Source: Sphingomonas hankyongi
GTDB lineage: Bacteria > Pseudomonadota > Alphaproteobacteria > Sphingomonadales > Sphingomonadaceae
Reading direction: 5' to 3'
DNA: 64,000 nt
Assembly: GCF_023516575.1 (NCBI RefSeq)
Contig: NZ_JAMGBE010000002.1
Location: 434,001 to 498,000, forward strand
Shown here: positions 39,593 to 50,711 of the stretch, piece after piece
Layout: every line of letters begins with the position of its first letter
Position numbering within the stretch: position 1 is the first letter of the stretch
Program-made: the position numbers and the translations under genes
The notes under the pieces: generated by a model
Seen by the model: the letters and a program-made list of their open reading frames with translations, nothing else
Told to the model about the DNA's origin: nothing
Database searches by the model: none

Positions 39593-40399
39593 CTAGCGCT
39601 TTCCGAAAATCTTCTCGAGCTCGTCGCCGTGTCCGCCGATCACCGCGACCAGCATGGCTACGAGCATCGCGCCGACCCATTTCAAGGCGCCGAAGATCGT
39701 GATCCCGCTGAACAGGATCGCCAGCGGCAAATGGATCATAGCGCCGAGCGCGCACAGGGCTGAGCCGGCGACCCCGAACAATCCCATCACGTCGCGCCAG
39801 CCGGACACTGACCGTGGTGCCGGCAGCCCGTCGTCCCACTCGACGTCGATGTAGAGCCTGCTGCCATCCCGCCGCACGCGTGTCGACGCGCCTGCCGGGA
39901 TGCCGAGCCCCGCTTCATCGCTGATCTGCGAGACGACCCGCCCCGCGAGAACCCGGTGCTCGGGCATCACCATGTTCGCCGACGGGACCGGCTGCGTCGT
40001 CGATGTGGCGCCCGCCCGTCGCGATCCCAGGATCGCCGCCTCGTCGCCCGCGGACAAATTGACCCAGGTCACGGCGCCCGATGGGTGCCGGTAGGGTACC
40101 GGTCGGTCGAGGCGCCGGACATCGGTCAGAACCCACGGCGTGAACCACCGGAACCCGGGTTCGGCGACCTTCGCCGGCGGGATCCGGTGCTTCGCGAAAT
40201 GCGCCTGCATCTGCTCGGGCGCCAGAGCGGGGAGCGAGTCCGCCAGCGTGGCGAGCCCGACGACCGTCCCGGTCCCCTTTTCGATCAGCGCGATCCGGCC
40301 GCGCACGGCGGTACCCCGCGACCGCACTTCCCAAATTTTGTCGCCGGCGAGGATCATCCCGATCCACGGCCGGTCGATCACCAGTCCCTTCAGCGCCAC
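39593..40399 (-). CDS. ASCH-domain protein fused to a C-terminal membrane region
   Basis: 268 residues from GTG 40399, preceded by GGGAGAGGGGC; ATG 40417 would add six residues. The N-terminal ASCH (PUA-like) fold reads KGLVIDRPWIGMILAGDKIW then VRSRGTAVRGRIALIEKGTG and VVGLATLADSLPALA. The last 90 residues hold two or three hydrophobic helices (LFGVAGSALCALGAMIHLPL, VGAMLVAMLVAVIGG). ASCH domains bind RNA in many relatives; a membrane-attached version is unusual. Function unknown. Confidence 0.72.
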   Translation of the reverse strand: MALKGLVIDRPWIGMILAGDKIWEVRSRGTAVRGRIALIEKGTGTVVGLATLADSLPALAPEQMQAHFAKHRIPPAKVAEPGFRWFTPWVLTDVRRLDRPVPYRHPSGAVTWVNLSAGDEAAILGSRRAGATSTTQPVPSANMVMPEHRVLAGRVVSQISDEAGLGIPAGASTRVRRDGSRLYIDVEWDDGLPAPRSVSGWRDVMGLFGVAGSALCALGAMIHLPLAILFSGITIFGALKWVGAMLVAMLVAVIGGHGDELEKIFGKR

Positions 40400-40660
40400 G
40401 CCCCTCTCCCACAACAACGGGACGGACGACGTGGCGTGCTGCCGGGCCGGTGTCCAATGGCTTTTCGCCGTGACAGGCCTTTGGTGGTGTCGTCCTGTTC
40501 AAACCGTACTGTCGGAATTGGCGGTAGAGAAATCTGGTCAGATTCCCCGTTTTGATGGAGGTCCAGGCTACCTCCGCAGTCGCCCGGTCCCGTCAGAATG
40601 GCGCAATTCCGCCGGAGTACTGGCACATACCATAATTTAATGAAGTCAACTACTTAGCGA

Positions 40661-40750
<90 letters not shown>

Positions 40751-40861
40751 GCGAGGGCGCTTGCCGGGCCGGAGCCGGCATCGGTCGCGGGCGCGCTCTA
40801 GCAGCGGCCCCCAAGCTTGCCTAGATAGGAAGCCATGTTGGAGTTCGAACGTTCTGTCCCC

Positions 40862-41203
40862 ATGGCCCGCGCCATCGAAATGCCGTCCGCACGCTTCGCC
40901 ATTGGCGATATCGTACGCCATCGGCTGTTCGATTTTCGCGGCGTCATCTTCGATGTCGACCCTGTCTTCGCGAACAGCGAGGAATGGTATGAGTCGATCC
41001 CGGAAGCGATCCGTCCTTCGAAGGAGCAGCCCTTCTACCACCTGTTCGCCGAGAATGCGGAGAGCGCTTACGTCGCCTACGTCAGCCAGCAGAATCTCAT
41101 CCCCGATGAGAGCGACGAGCCGATCGATCACCCGAGCATCGCGACGATGTTCGACCGGATCGAGGACGGACGCTACCAGCTGCGGGCCGAACACCGGCAG
41201 TAG
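40862..41203 (+). CDS. hspQ: Heat shock protein HspQ (hemimethylated-DNA-binding YccV-like)
   Basis: 113 residues from ATG 40862 (40835 would add nine). Blocks: SARFAIGDIVRHRLFDFRGV, IFDVDPVFANSEEWYES, QPFYHLFAEN, AYVAYVSQQNL and MFDRIEDGRYQLRAEHR. In E. coli HspQ tunes Lon substrate selection and binds hemimethylated oriC DNA. Short leader after the tRNA; promoter not resolved. Confidence 0.93.
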   Translation: MARAIEMPSARFAIGDIVRHRLFDFRGVIFDVDPVFANSEEWYESIPEAIRPSKEQPFYHLFAENAESAYVAYVSQQNLIPDESDEPIDHPSIATMFDRIEDGRYQLRAEHRQ

Positions 41204-41220
41204 GACGTCCGCCGGGGCGG

Positions 41221-41247
41221 TTGACACCTGCCGCCCCCTGCCATAGG
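41221..41247 (+). promoter_or_regulatory. Candidate promoter of rplU-rpmA
   Basis: TTGACA at 41221-41226 and an acceptable -10 hexamer CATAGG at 41242-41247 with 15-bp spacing. The leader would be about 75 nt to rplU at 41330. Spacing is slightly short and the -10 is weak, so confidence is limited. Confidence 0.4.
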
Positions 41248-41329
41248 CGGCTCGCTTCCCTGAGCGCAGCAGTGCTTGGCAGAGCGTACGCGCGCCTGGG
41301 AAACGGAATTCGAATAGGAAGAAGAGCCA

Positions 41330-41932
41330 ATGTTCGCAGTCGTGCGCACGGGCGGCAAGCAATATCGCGTCGCCCCCGGAGACAAGATCGTCGTCGAGAG
41401 GCTCGACGGCAATGCGGGCGACCGCATCACTTTGGGTGAGGTCCTCCTCGCCGGCGAGGGGTCGAGCCTAAAGTCGACCGACGGCCTGACGGTCGCGGCC
41501 GAGATCGTCGCCCAGGCGAAGGGCGAGAAGGTCACGGTCTTCAAGAAGCGGCGTCGTCACAACTATCGTCGCAAGAAGGGCCACCGTCAGCAGCACACGA
41601 TCCTGAAGATCGTCGCGATTGGCGACCACAAGGAAGCCAAGAAGGCGGCTCCCGCCAAGGCCGAGGCAGCTCCCAAGGCCGCCGCGAAGCCGGATAAGGC
41701 GCCTGCTGCATCTGCGAAGGAAACGACCAAGACAACTGCTGACCAGCAGCAGGCCGACGCGGTCGCCGGCAAGCCGACTGAAAATCCGGCTCCCGACAAC
41801 GCGAAAGCGGCGAACGCCCCCAAGCCCGCGGCGAAGAAGGCGGCTCCCGCCAAGGCCAAGGCCGAAACCCCGTCGACAAAAAATGCTGCACCTGCTAAGG
41901 GCAGCGCCAAGAAGAGTCCGAAAGCGAAGTAA
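41330..41932 (+). CDS. rplU: 50S ribosomal protein L21 with long Ala/Lys-rich C-terminal extension
   Basis: 200 residues. The first 100 are classical L21 ([60 protein letters not shown]). The second half is low-complexity Ala/Lys/Pro ([20 protein letters not shown] and repeats of the kind), as in several sphingomonads. Standard L21 is about 103 residues, so the extension doubles the protein. Followed 6 nt later by rpmA. Confidence 0.97.
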   Translation: MFAVVRTGGKQYRVAPGDKIVVERLDGNAGDRITLGEVLLAGEGSSLKSTDGLTVAAEIVAQAKGEKVTVFKKRRRHNYRRKKGHRQQHTILKIVAIGDHKEAKKAAPAKAEAAPKAAAKPDKAPAASAKETTKTTADQQQADAVAGKPTENPAPDNAKAANAPKPAAKKAAPAKAKAETPSTKNAAPAKGSAKKSPKAK

Positions 41933-41938
41933 TTCGAC

Positions 41939-42211
41939 ATGGCACATAAGAAAGCAGGCGGTTCGTCCCGCAACGGCCGCGACAGTGAGAGCAAGCGCCT
42001 CGGCGTGAAGAAGTTCGGCGGACAGGCTGTCCTCGCCGGCAACATCATCGTGCGTCAGCGCGGTACGAAGTGGCACCCGGGCGACAACGTCGGCCTGGGC
42101 AAGGATCATACCCTCTTTGCGCTTACCGACGGCCAAGTTGCGTTCCGAGATGGCAAGCTCGGCCGTAAATACGTGCATGTCATGCCGATTTTTACGGAAG
42201 CGACTAAATAG
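41939..42211 (+). CDS. rpmA: 50S ribosomal protein L27
   Basis: 90 residues: [60 protein letters not shown]. Full-length, N-terminus without the extra peptide seen in some Firmicutes. Same operon as rplU. Confidence 0.98.
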   Translation: MAHKKAGGSSRNGRDSESKRLGVKKFGGQAVLAGNIIVRQRGTKWHPGDNVGLGKDHTLFALTDGQVAFRDGKLGRKYVHVMPIFTEATK

Positions 42212-42290
42212 GAACGGTCAAAAAGGCCGTTCCCAAAGGGGGCGGCCCGGACGAGATCTAAAAGGATCGAGACCAAAAAGGGAGAAGAGG

Positions 42291-42318
42291 GAAGCCCCCG
42301 AAAGGGGGCTTTTCTTTT
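42291..42318 (+). terminator. Intrinsic terminator behind rplU-rpmA
   Basis: AAGCCCCC and GGGGGCTT form a stem with GAAA loop, followed by TTCTTTT. A weaker hairpin GGAACGG/CCGTTCC lies at 42211-42233 directly after the rpmA stop. Confidence 0.85.
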
Positions 42319-42416
42319 GCTCCCGATTTGAAGGCAGCTCACCCCAAGCCTTCTTCATCTTCTCCCGAAATTGTCACCAAGCGGTGCCAACGCGCCGTTC
42401 GGGAGGAGCTGAAGTG

Positions 42417-42968
42417 ATGTTCGCCAGGACGCCAAGACTGCTGTTGAGGCCCGGATTTCCGGAAGATGCCGCCGCGCTCTCCGCTGCGATTGCCGATGAA
42501 GCGATCGTCAAGAATCTCGCGACGGCGCCCTGGCCCTACCGCATGCGCGACGCGGAAGCCTTCCTCGCCAGCCCGCGCGATCCCATCCTCCCTTCCCTCC
42601 TGGTGTTCGAGCGGACCAGCGGCGCGCCGCAGCTGGTCGGCTCTTGCGGCCTGGGAAGGCGCCCCTCGGGCGCTGTCGAGATGGGTTACTGGATCGCCCG
42701 CTCGCACTGGGGACGCGGTCTCGCCACCGAGGCCTGCGAGGCGCTCATCGACATCGCTCGGGCGCTCGGCCTGTGCAGCCTGGAAGGATCGCACTTCGTG
42801 GACAATCCGGCATCCGGCCGGGTGCTTGAGAAGCTCGGTTTCGAGGCGCTTGGAATCATCGCCCCCCGGCTTAGCTGCGCGCGCGGCGCCGAGGTCCCGG
42901 CCCGGCTGATGAGGCTCCGGCTATGCGCGGCGGCGGTTACGGAGGAAGAGGAGGCTCTCGCCGCTTAA
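42417..42968 (+). CDS. GNAT-family N-acetyltransferase (RimJ/RimL-like)
   Basis: 183 residues from ATG 42417 with GGGAGGAG upstream. N-terminal ARTPRLLLRPGFPEDAAALS, then VGSCGLGRRPSGAVEMGYWI, ARSHWGRGLATEACEALIDI (acetyl-CoA pyrophosphate loop) and DNPASGRVLEKLGFEALG, the order of the Acetyltransf_3 family. Substrate unknown. The gene is in the usual rplU-rpmA-to-obgE interval of alphaproteobacteria. Its stop overlaps the convergent gene. Confidence 0.92.
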   Translation: MFARTPRLLLRPGFPEDAAALSAAIADEAIVKNLATAPWPYRMRDAEAFLASPRDPILPSLLVFERTSGAPQLVGSCGLGRRPSGAVEMGYWIARSHWGRGLATEACEALIDIARALGLCSLEGSHFVDNPASGRVLEKLGFEALGIIAPRLSCARGAEVPARLMRLRLCAAAVTEEEEALAA

Positions 42969-43837
42969 ACGGCGGCGCGGACCTTGCGCCTTGGCGCGGC
43001 GTCGAACTCTCCGCTGGTGTCATAGCCGGCGAGCAGGTGGCGATCATCCTCATTCCAGGGGTGGAAGCCCGGCAGGAAGAACTTGCCCCACGCGCCCGCG
43101 ATCTTCCGAAACATGCCTGGGTTGATCCACAGGTACCACAGCAGCAGCGCCCATGCGCGCGCACCCGTCACCCCGTCCTGCCGCATCAATTCGAGCGCAC
43201 CTGTCGTGCGATCAACAAGGAAGTTGCGGGTGACGAACATCATGACCTTCGCCTTGACCTTCCAGCGCTTCGACCGCGGCCAGTCGCGCGTCGCGAACAG
43301 CCAGGTGTCGTAGGCGACGCCCTTGTGCTCGATCTCTTCGACCGCATGCCACCTCCACAGCTCCGCGGCCTCCTTATCGGCGCCTTCGAGATGCCTGGGG
43401 TTGGCGAGCAGCTGGTGCGCCAGGATCGCAGTGAAATGCTCAAGCGCCATCGTAGCCGCGAGCGCAACGACGGGCGGCCGCTTGCGGCTGAAGCTCAGCC
43501 GATATTCGACGCGCTCCTCGAGCTTCGAAAGATCGTAGCCGGCATTTTCCGCGCGCTTGTTGAACGCATCATGCTCGCGGCTGTGGATCGCCTCCTGCGT
43601 GGTGAAGGCTTTGATCTCCCGGCCAAGCTTTTCCGGCGTGTTCTCGCGGAAGGCCCGGACGCTTTCGACGAAATACGCTTCGCCTTTGGGGAAAGTCGTC
43701 GACAATGCGTTGTAGATGGCAGTCGCTTCGACGCGGCCGCCGTGCCACAGGCGGGTCAGCGTCGCGTCCCTGCCGAAACGGCGATCGCGCGGCGTTATTG
43801 TCAGGTCCGCTGGAGTCGGCAACATAGTCGTGCTCAT
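42965..43837 (-). CDS. Putative metal-dependent hydrolase (PF10118-type)
   Basis: 290 residues. His/Glu-rich helical blocks: FTTQEAIHSREHDAFNKRAE, ALAATMALEHFTAILAHQL and WRWHAVEEIEHKGVAYDTWL, consistent with a ferritin-like di-metal site in this predicted metal-dependent hydrolase family. Later FLPGFHPWNEDDRHL. Activity unproven. Divergent from the TetR gene at 43865 with only 27 bp between. Confidence 0.85.
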   Translation of the reverse strand: MSTTMLPTPADLTITPRDRRFGRDATLTRLWHGGRVEATAIYNALSTTFPKGEAYFVESVRAFRENTPEKLGREIKAFTTQEAIHSREHDAFNKRAENAGYDLSKLEERVEYRLSFSRKRPPVVALAATMALEHFTAILAHQLLANPRHLEGADKEAAELWRWHAVEEIEHKGVAYDTWLFATRDWPRSKRWKVKAKVMMFVTRNFLVDRTTGALELMRQDGVTGARAWALLLWYLWINPGMFRKIAGAWGKFFLPGFHPWNEDDRHLLAGYDTSGEFDAAPRRKVRAAV

Positions 43838-43846
43838 GCTCTGAAA

Positions 43847-43860
43847 GTAAAATAACTTAC
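43847..43860. promoter_or_regulatory. Candidate TetR operator GTAAAATAACTTAC
   Basis: Inverted half-sites GTAA and TTAC in the 27-bp gap between the divergent hydrolase and TetR genes. Only four bases per arm, so the evidence is mainly position. Confidence 0.4.
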
Positions 43861-43864
43861 ATCG

Positions 43865-44452
43865 ATGTCAATAGCACGAAAACGCCTGAACCCGGAAGAA
43901 AGCCGATCGGCCGCGCTTGCGGCAGCACGGCGCCTTCTGCTGCGCGATGGGCCGCAGGCCGTCACGTTGAAGGCCGTCGCGGCGGAGATCGGGCGTACGC
44001 ACGCCAATCTCCTCCATCATTTCGGGTCCGCGGCGGGGCTCCAGGCGGAGCTCGCAAGGTCGATCGCGGAGCGCGTGACCGGCAGCATCGGTGAGGCGGT
44101 GGAGCGCGCACGCGCCGGCGAGGCCGACGCCGGCGACATCGCCGAAATGACGTTCGACGCCTTCAGCAGCGAGGGTGCCGGAGCGCTCGCGGCGTGGATG
44201 ATCCTGTCCGGCAATCGCGATGCGTTGAATCCCATCCTCGAATCGATCCGCGACCTCGTCGGGCACCTCAAGGTCGGTCACGAGGACCGTCATGTCGACG
44301 AGACCACCCTTTGGCTGACGTTGCTTGCACTCGGCGATTCCCTGCTTGGACCATCGATCGCGGAGGCCCTGGAGCTTGACGGCGACACGGCGCGCAAGAT
44401 CGCCGCGAAGCGCCTCCGCTCGCAGATCGAGCATGCGCATCCGCGCGAGTGA
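43865..44452 (+). CDS. TetR/AcrR-family transcriptional regulator
   Basis: 195 residues. The N-terminal helix-turn-helix reads SRSAALAAARRLLLRDGPQA, VTLKAVAAEIGRTHANLLHH, FGSAAGLQAELARSIAERV. The C-terminal ligand domain is helical. Probably represses the adjacent divergent hydrolase gene and itself. Its stop overlaps a GTG preceding the next gene. Confidence 0.92.
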   Translation: MSIARKRLNPEESRSAALAAARRLLLRDGPQAVTLKAVAAEIGRTHANLLHHFGSAAGLQAELARSIAERVTGSIGEAVERARAGEADAGDIAEMTFDAFSSEGAGALAAWMILSGNRDALNPILESIRDLVGHLKVGHEDRHVDETTLWLTLLALGDSLLGPSIAEALELDGDTARKIAAKRLRSQIEHAHPRE

Positions 44453-44454
44453 TC

Positions 44455-45078
44455 ATGCCCGCCACTACAACTCCCGACTGGCAGCATCTCGCGATCATCG
44501 CCGTGGCCGCGGCCCTGACGATCACCTTGCTTCAGCGCATACCCGTCGTCGGTAAGTTCATTCGCTTCGCTTTGTCATTCGCGATGCTCGCCTTCCTGAT
44601 CTTCGTCATTCTGCGGCAGGCGCCGTTCGACCCCACGCTCGCCCGCTTCACGAGCCGGATCGGCCTCGACAGCCAGAAGGTCGTCGGGAAGGAGGTGCGC
44701 GTGCGCATGGCCGCCGACGGTCATTTCTGGGTCAATGCCGACGTGAACGGCGTGCCGCGCCGGATGCTCATCGACAGCGGAGCGACGATGACGGCGCTTT
44801 CGGACGATACCGCGCGCCGCGCGGCGATAGAGACCGGGACCGGGCTTACCCCGGTCATGCTTCGCACCGCGAATGGGATGGCGCCGGCGCGCACCGGCAA
44901 CATCGATGAGCTCAAGGTGGGCAATATCGTTGCCCGCGACCTCAAGATCGTCACATCGCCGGGGCTCGGCGACCTGGACGTCCTCGGCATGAACTTCCTG
45001 TCAGCGCTCGAATCCTGGCGCGTCGAGGGGCGGACGCTCGTCCTCGTTCCCCATCACCCGCAACCCGAGGCCGGTTAA
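44455..45078 (+). CDS. Membrane-anchored retropepsin-like aspartic protease (TIGR02281 type)
   Basis: 207 residues from ATG 44455 (GTG 44449 also possible). Two N-terminal hydrophobic stretches (WQHLAIIAVAAALTITLLQR, FALSFAMLAFLIFVILR) precede a single-lobe aspartic protease domain with catalytic LIDSGATMTALS and the second-strand ADVNGVPRRM and LDVLGMNFLSAL. Acts as a dimer in this family, in the periplasm. Overlap with the TetR stop suggests co-transcription. Confidence 0.88.
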   Translation: MPATTTPDWQHLAIIAVAAALTITLLQRIPVVGKFIRFALSFAMLAFLIFVILRQAPFDPTLARFTSRIGLDSQKVVGKEVRVRMAADGHFWVNADVNGVPRRMLIDSGATMTALSDDTARRAAIETGTGLTPVMLRTANGMAPARTGNIDELKVGNIVARDLKIVTSPGLGDLDVLGMNFLSALESWRVEGRTLVLVPHHPQPEAG

Positions 45079-45085
45079 TAGGCCA

Positions 45086-45613
45086 TCACGACAGCAGGCC
45101 GGCGGCCTGCGCGAGCCAGCTCGCGGCTTGATCGAGGCTTATCGCATAGGCCCCGGCCGCCAGCCCCGCCGCGAGCGCGGGAAGGGCCAGGGCCAGCAAC
45201 CGGCGCCGCTTCCGCGGTTCTTGATGTTGCTCCATCGGCAGATCGCGCGGGCCGAGCCAATCGTCGTCAGCCACCTCCGTCGGCTCGACCAGGAGGTCGG
45301 CCGGCCTGCACAGCACTTCGGCCGCAAGACTAAGCTTTTCCCGATTGAGCAAGGCGCTCTCGGTATCGAGTTCATGCCTGAACATCAGGCGGTCGCCATC
45401 GGCCGGCATGTGCGCGAGGCAATCCTGCAGGCGCCGGTCGAGCGCAACGAGATCGTCCACTGCCTCCAGCACGCCGCGCCGGTCGTGCCGCTCCATCGCC
45501 AGCTGCAGCCGGATAATCTTGAGCGTGCTTGCGCGGACGAGCATCAGCCCTTCGGCGACGTCCTCGCCCGACACCGCGCTCTCGCGCACATTCGAAGGAC
45601 TCTCGATCTCCAT
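45086..45613 (-). CDS. Hypothetical protein with C-terminal membrane helix
   Basis: 175 residues from ATG 45613 (45646 also possible). An N-terminal helical region (MLVRASTLKIIRLQLAMERH, VLEAVDDLVALDRRLQDCL) and a C-terminal transmembrane helix (LALALPALAAGLAAGAYAI) after a basic KRRR. Tail-anchored layout; function unknown, conserved in sphingomonads near obgE by my recollection. Confidence 0.6.
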   Translation of the reverse strand: MEIESPSNVRESAVSGEDVAEGLMLVRASTLKIIRLQLAMERHDRRGVLEAVDDLVALDRRLQDCLAHMPADGDRLMFRHELDTESALLNREKLSLAAEVLCRPADLLVEPTEVADDDWLGPRDLPMEQHQEPRKRRRLLALALPALAAGLAAGAYAISLDQAASWLAQAAGLLS

Positions 45614-45761
45614 CTCCCTACCCGACTCGCTGGAACCCGTGAGCATAAGTCAAAACGCTGGTTGCTATCGGCGGTTATCGCCTGTCCGTTGGCGCGGCGC
45701 GCCATGCCGACGACGGAGGCCAGGCAGGCCAAAGGTTCCCCTCCCCGCTCGCATCGCCTAA

Positions 45762-47716
<1,955 letters not shown>

Positions 47717-47725
47717 GCCGCCGAG

Positions 47726-48466
47726 CTAGTTGAGCGGATTGTTCCAGCTCTTGAGGTCGTAAAGGATGCTGCGGCAGTCCCGCGCAACGGCATGCAGCCG
47801 ATCCGTGATGTCCTGCGCATCGGAGATTTTTGTGAGCCCGCTCAGGGAGCTGGCATTCTGGTTCAGCCTGTCCCGAACTGCCCTGAGCCCATCGAATTCC
47901 TGGAGTCGTAGATAATGCAAATCGGCTTGCCGTTCGCGCGCGCAAGTGCGGGACATCACGATTGCCGCCGAGACCCGCTCGCTGATCATCGCGATCGCCT
48001 GCACCTCCGCTGGCGTCGGACTACGCGGCGTCGGGTGGTAGATGGCGAACGTTCCCAGCACCGCATGCTGCGGACCGAAGATCGGCGTTGACCAGCAAGC
48101 CCGCAATCCGTGTTCGAGCGCAATCTCACGATAATCGGCCCAGAGTGGGTCCGTCGCGATGTCCACGACATAGATCGGATGACCGACGAATGCGGCCGTT
48201 CCGCAAGAACCGGCCGCCGGGCCGATCTCCCCGCCGTCAATTGCGTCGCAATAGGAGTCCGGAAGCCTTGGCGCAGCTGCATGACGCAGGCGCAATCCGC
48301 CCTCGAGAAGCAATATAGACGTCAGCAATTCGGTATCGGCGGCATTTTCCACCGCCTCGAGATGGCGGGTCAAAATTGTGCGCAAGTCGGTGCCCGCGGC
48401 AAATTCCTGCTCCAGCCGGCCATGTCGCTCGTCGAGCGATTCACGAAGTTGCAGCGCGAATGCCAT
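47726..48466 (-). CDS. GAF-domain sensor protein
   Basis: 246 residues. The GAF domain covers about 35-180: ILLLEGGLRLRHAAAPRLPD, GPAAGSCGTAAFVGHPIYVV, DPLWADYREIALEHGLRACW, STPIFGPQHAVLGTFAIYHP. The remaining helical C-terminus (VRDRLNQNASSLSGLTKISD) has no kinase or cyclase domain. Possibly a ligand or light sensor partner of the neighbouring kinase at 48517, 50 nt further on the same strand. Confidence 0.85.
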   Translation of the reverse strand: MAFALQLRESLDERHGRLEQEFAAGTDLRTILTRHLEAVENAADTELLTSILLLEGGLRLRHAAAPRLPDSYCDAIDGGEIGPAAGSCGTAAFVGHPIYVVDIATDPLWADYREIALEHGLRACWSTPIFGPQHAVLGTFAIYHPTPRSPTPAEVQAIAMISERVSAAIVMSRTCARERQADLHYLRLQEFDGLRAVRDRLNQNASSLSGLTKISDAQDITDRLHAVARDCRSILYDLKSWNNPLN

Positions 48467-48516
48467 TAGTCTTCGTTAACCATTCTGAACCGAACGGGTT
48501 GCATCTGCTATACCGA

Positions 48517-49671
48517 CTATTGGTTAGTAAGCTGGGGAATGACCCGCATAGCCGCCTGATCGGGTGCATTCTTCTCCAGGGGCACGCTGGCGATCACCAG
48601 CGTCCCTGGCGCCAGGTGGCGGACCGACAGGCGCCCGCCGATTTCCCTGAGGCGTTCACGCATACTCTGGAGGCCGACGCCTTCCATCGCCTTTTCGGGA
48701 ATGCCGATCCCGTTGTCCGCAATTGTCACGTGCAGAAGCGCGCGCCGCGACAGCACCCGGACCCCCAATTCGCTGCCGCGAGAGTGACGATGCACGTTCG
48801 AAATGGCTTCCTGGACGACCCTGTAGAGCGCCCGCTGCACCCCCTTGCCAGGCAGCGCAAGCGGGCTTTCGATCTCGACCAGGGCGCGAAGATCGGCGCG
48901 CCGGGCGAACCCTTCCACCAGCGTAGCCACGGCCTGGCCAAGCTCCACATGTTCAGGCTGGTGCGCATGGGCGAGGTAGGAGATGGAGCGGAGCTCGTTC
49001 TGAGCCTCGAGCAGAAGGGACTCGATCTCCGAGACCACCTCGTTCGCTTCTTCGCTAATCGCCGAGCGCCTCAGGTGCCCAAGAGCAAGCGCGGCGCCGG
49101 TCAGCGACTGCATCGTTGAATCGTGCAGTTCCCGCGCGATGCGCTGGCGCTCGACTTCTTGGGTCCGTTCCAGCGTGCTGCTGAAGCCTTCCTTCATTCG
49201 CCGCAGTTGGACCAGTTCCGTAACCTCTGCCCGGGTGACGGTGGCAAAGCGCTGACCCCCGATCTCGAAGCGATGGATCTGGACCTGGAAATCGCGGCCT
49301 TCCAGCTCCCCCTGCCCGGCGTAATCGAGAAGGAAAGAGCTGGTTTCACCGCTCTCCAGGCCGGGAAACGCCGCGGCTGCGGCCGCAGCGGCCTTGTGGC
49401 CCTTGGCGCCTTTCTCAATACAAAACGTACGGTAATTCGAGCCCGGGTTGAGGTCATATTCGAGCGATTTGATCATGCTCAGCCAGGACTCGTTGGCGGC
49501 GGCGACGACCCAGTTCTCGTCGAGCAGCGCAATCTGTTCCGGCAGCCCTTCGATCAGCTTTTCGAAGATGGATCCGAATTCTGCGGCGGTGCGGGACGCG
49601 GCAGCGGCCTCGACGTAAAGCCCTGCGGCCTCCGTCGCGATTCTTTCATCATTGGGCGCTGCCCCTGCCAT
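48517..49671 (-). CDS. NarL/UhpB-type sensor histidine kinase with PAS-like domain
   Basis: 384 residues. A PAS-like region (about 35-150; GLPEQIALLDENWVVAAANE) precedes the HisKA_3 phospho-acceptor ERQRIARELHDSTMQSLTGA and the HATPase (VVQEAISNVHRHSRGSELGV, IADNGIGIPE, GVGLQSMRERLREIGGRLSV). Cytoplasmic. No NarL-type response regulator gene is adjacent. Lies before the GAF protein gene on the same strand. Confidence 0.92.
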   Translation of the reverse strand: MAGAAPNDERIATEAAGLYVEAAAASRTAAEFGSIFEKLIEGLPEQIALLDENWVVAAANESWLSMIKSLEYDLNPGSNYRTFCIEKGAKGHKAAAAAAAAFPGLESGETSSFLLDYAGQGELEGRDFQVQIHRFEIGGQRFATVTRAEVTELVQLRRMKEGFSSTLERTQEVERQRIARELHDSTMQSLTGAALALGHLRRSAISEEANEVVSEIESLLLEAQNELRSISYLAHAHQPEHVELGQAVATLVEGFARRADLRALVEIESPLALPGKGVQRALYRVVQEAISNVHRHSRGSELGVRVLSRRALLHVTIADNGIGIPEKAMEGVGLQSMRERLREIGGRLSVRHLAPGTLVIASVPLEKNAPDQAAMRVIPQLTNQ

Positions 49672-49862
49672 GCGCGGCCCCCCAGTGGCCTGAATAATAG
49701 CCTAGGTTAAGAGACAGGGCTAGTTGATTCGGGGAGAACCCGGATGCTTGGAACTGACCGGATTTTGTCACGAATTGTGATGATTGCGGCGCGATTCGTA
49801 GAATCCTGTTCGTGCGTGTCCCTAGGGTATTTCCTCACCTATGAGGGCAAGCCCGAGGCGTG

Positions 49863-50111
49863 ATGACAATCGACGAATTGAAGGCCGAGCTTTCGGCGAT
49901 CCTTGCTCAGGAGGATCACTTTGAGGCCGATTGGGCGAGCGTCGAATATCTCTCGGAGCGGACCTATATCCGCCTGACTGAACCCGGCACGCCACAGGAT
50001 TTTCCGCAGGAAGAAGTGATTGGCTACCTGGCGGGCTTCAATCGCCGCCGCACCGACGAGCAGTTCGGCGAGCAGCAGCGGCGCTGGCTTCGAAATTTCC
50101 TGACGACGTGA
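49863..50111 (+). CDS. Small conserved hypothetical protein
   Basis: 82 residues from ATG 49863 (GTG 49860 possible). MTIDELKAELSAILAQEDHF, SERTYIRLTEPGTPQDFPQE, FNRRRTDEQFGEQQRRWLRN. Soluble, mixed helix/strand. No family recognised. In the 190 bp upstream no gene was found. Confidence 0.65.
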   Translation: MTIDELKAELSAILAQEDHFEADWASVEYLSERTYIRLTEPGTPQDFPQEEVIGYLAGFNRRRTDEQFGEQQRRWLRNFLTT

Positions 50112-50168
50112 CCAGGGACGGCGCCGTCGCGGCGCCAGAGCAGATCCAGGGACGCTGAGCACGCCCGT

Positions 50169-50711
50169 TCAACGGCCGTTGAGCCGCTTTCCGATCTCCA
50201 CCTGAGCGAGGAAGTCCTGCATCATCTCGGCGACCTTGCGTTGCGATCCGAGAAGCACCGGCGGCCCCTGGCCGTACCAGCTCGCCCAGACCTCGCCCTT
50301 TTCCAGGCTGAACACGACGCCGCCCAGGGATTCATCCGCGCCCCGTTTCTGCATTGCCACGATGACGTAACGGACAATGACCGCCACTCCGATCATCACC
50401 GTCGATGCCGCGAGGAACATCCCCGTCGCCGAGACGAAGCACGGCATTTCGAACATCCACGAGCCGCCGATCAGGCCACCCATTACGACTACGGAAGCCA
50501 GCGCGACGAGCGCCGCCTGCCACCAGCGCAAAAGTATCGCGGAGATCAGAACGAACGGCAGGTAGGGCGTGAACTCACAGCCCGTGATCACCCCGTCGAC
50601 AGCCATCCTCATGACGGTGGGAATCCACACTGCGAAAAGACCGCAAAGCAGTGCCTGCCAGGCGCTTGGCGCCGGGCTCAGAAGCCAGCGAATGAAAGCG
50701 GCGCGAACCAT
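50169..50711 (-). CDS. DUF4118-like membrane protein with a C-terminal soluble part
   Basis: 180 residues. Four hydrophobic segments in the first 125 residues (AWQALLCGLFAVWIPTVMR, YLPFVLISAILLRWWQAAL, VALASVVVMGGLIGG, FLAASTVMIGVAVIVRYVIV) resemble the DUF4118 arrangement of sensor proteins but without the kinase. The last 55 residues (ADESLGGVVFSLEKGEVWAS) are soluble. Divergent from acp. Confidence 0.7.
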   Translation of the reverse strand: MVRAAFIRWLLSPAPSAWQALLCGLFAVWIPTVMRMAVDGVITGCEFTPYLPFVLISAILLRWWQAALVALASVVVMGGLIGGSWMFEMPCFVSATGMFLAASTVMIGVAVIVRYVIVAMQKRGADESLGGVVFSLEKGEVWASWYGQGPPVLLGSQRKVAEMMQDFLAQVEIGKRLNGR

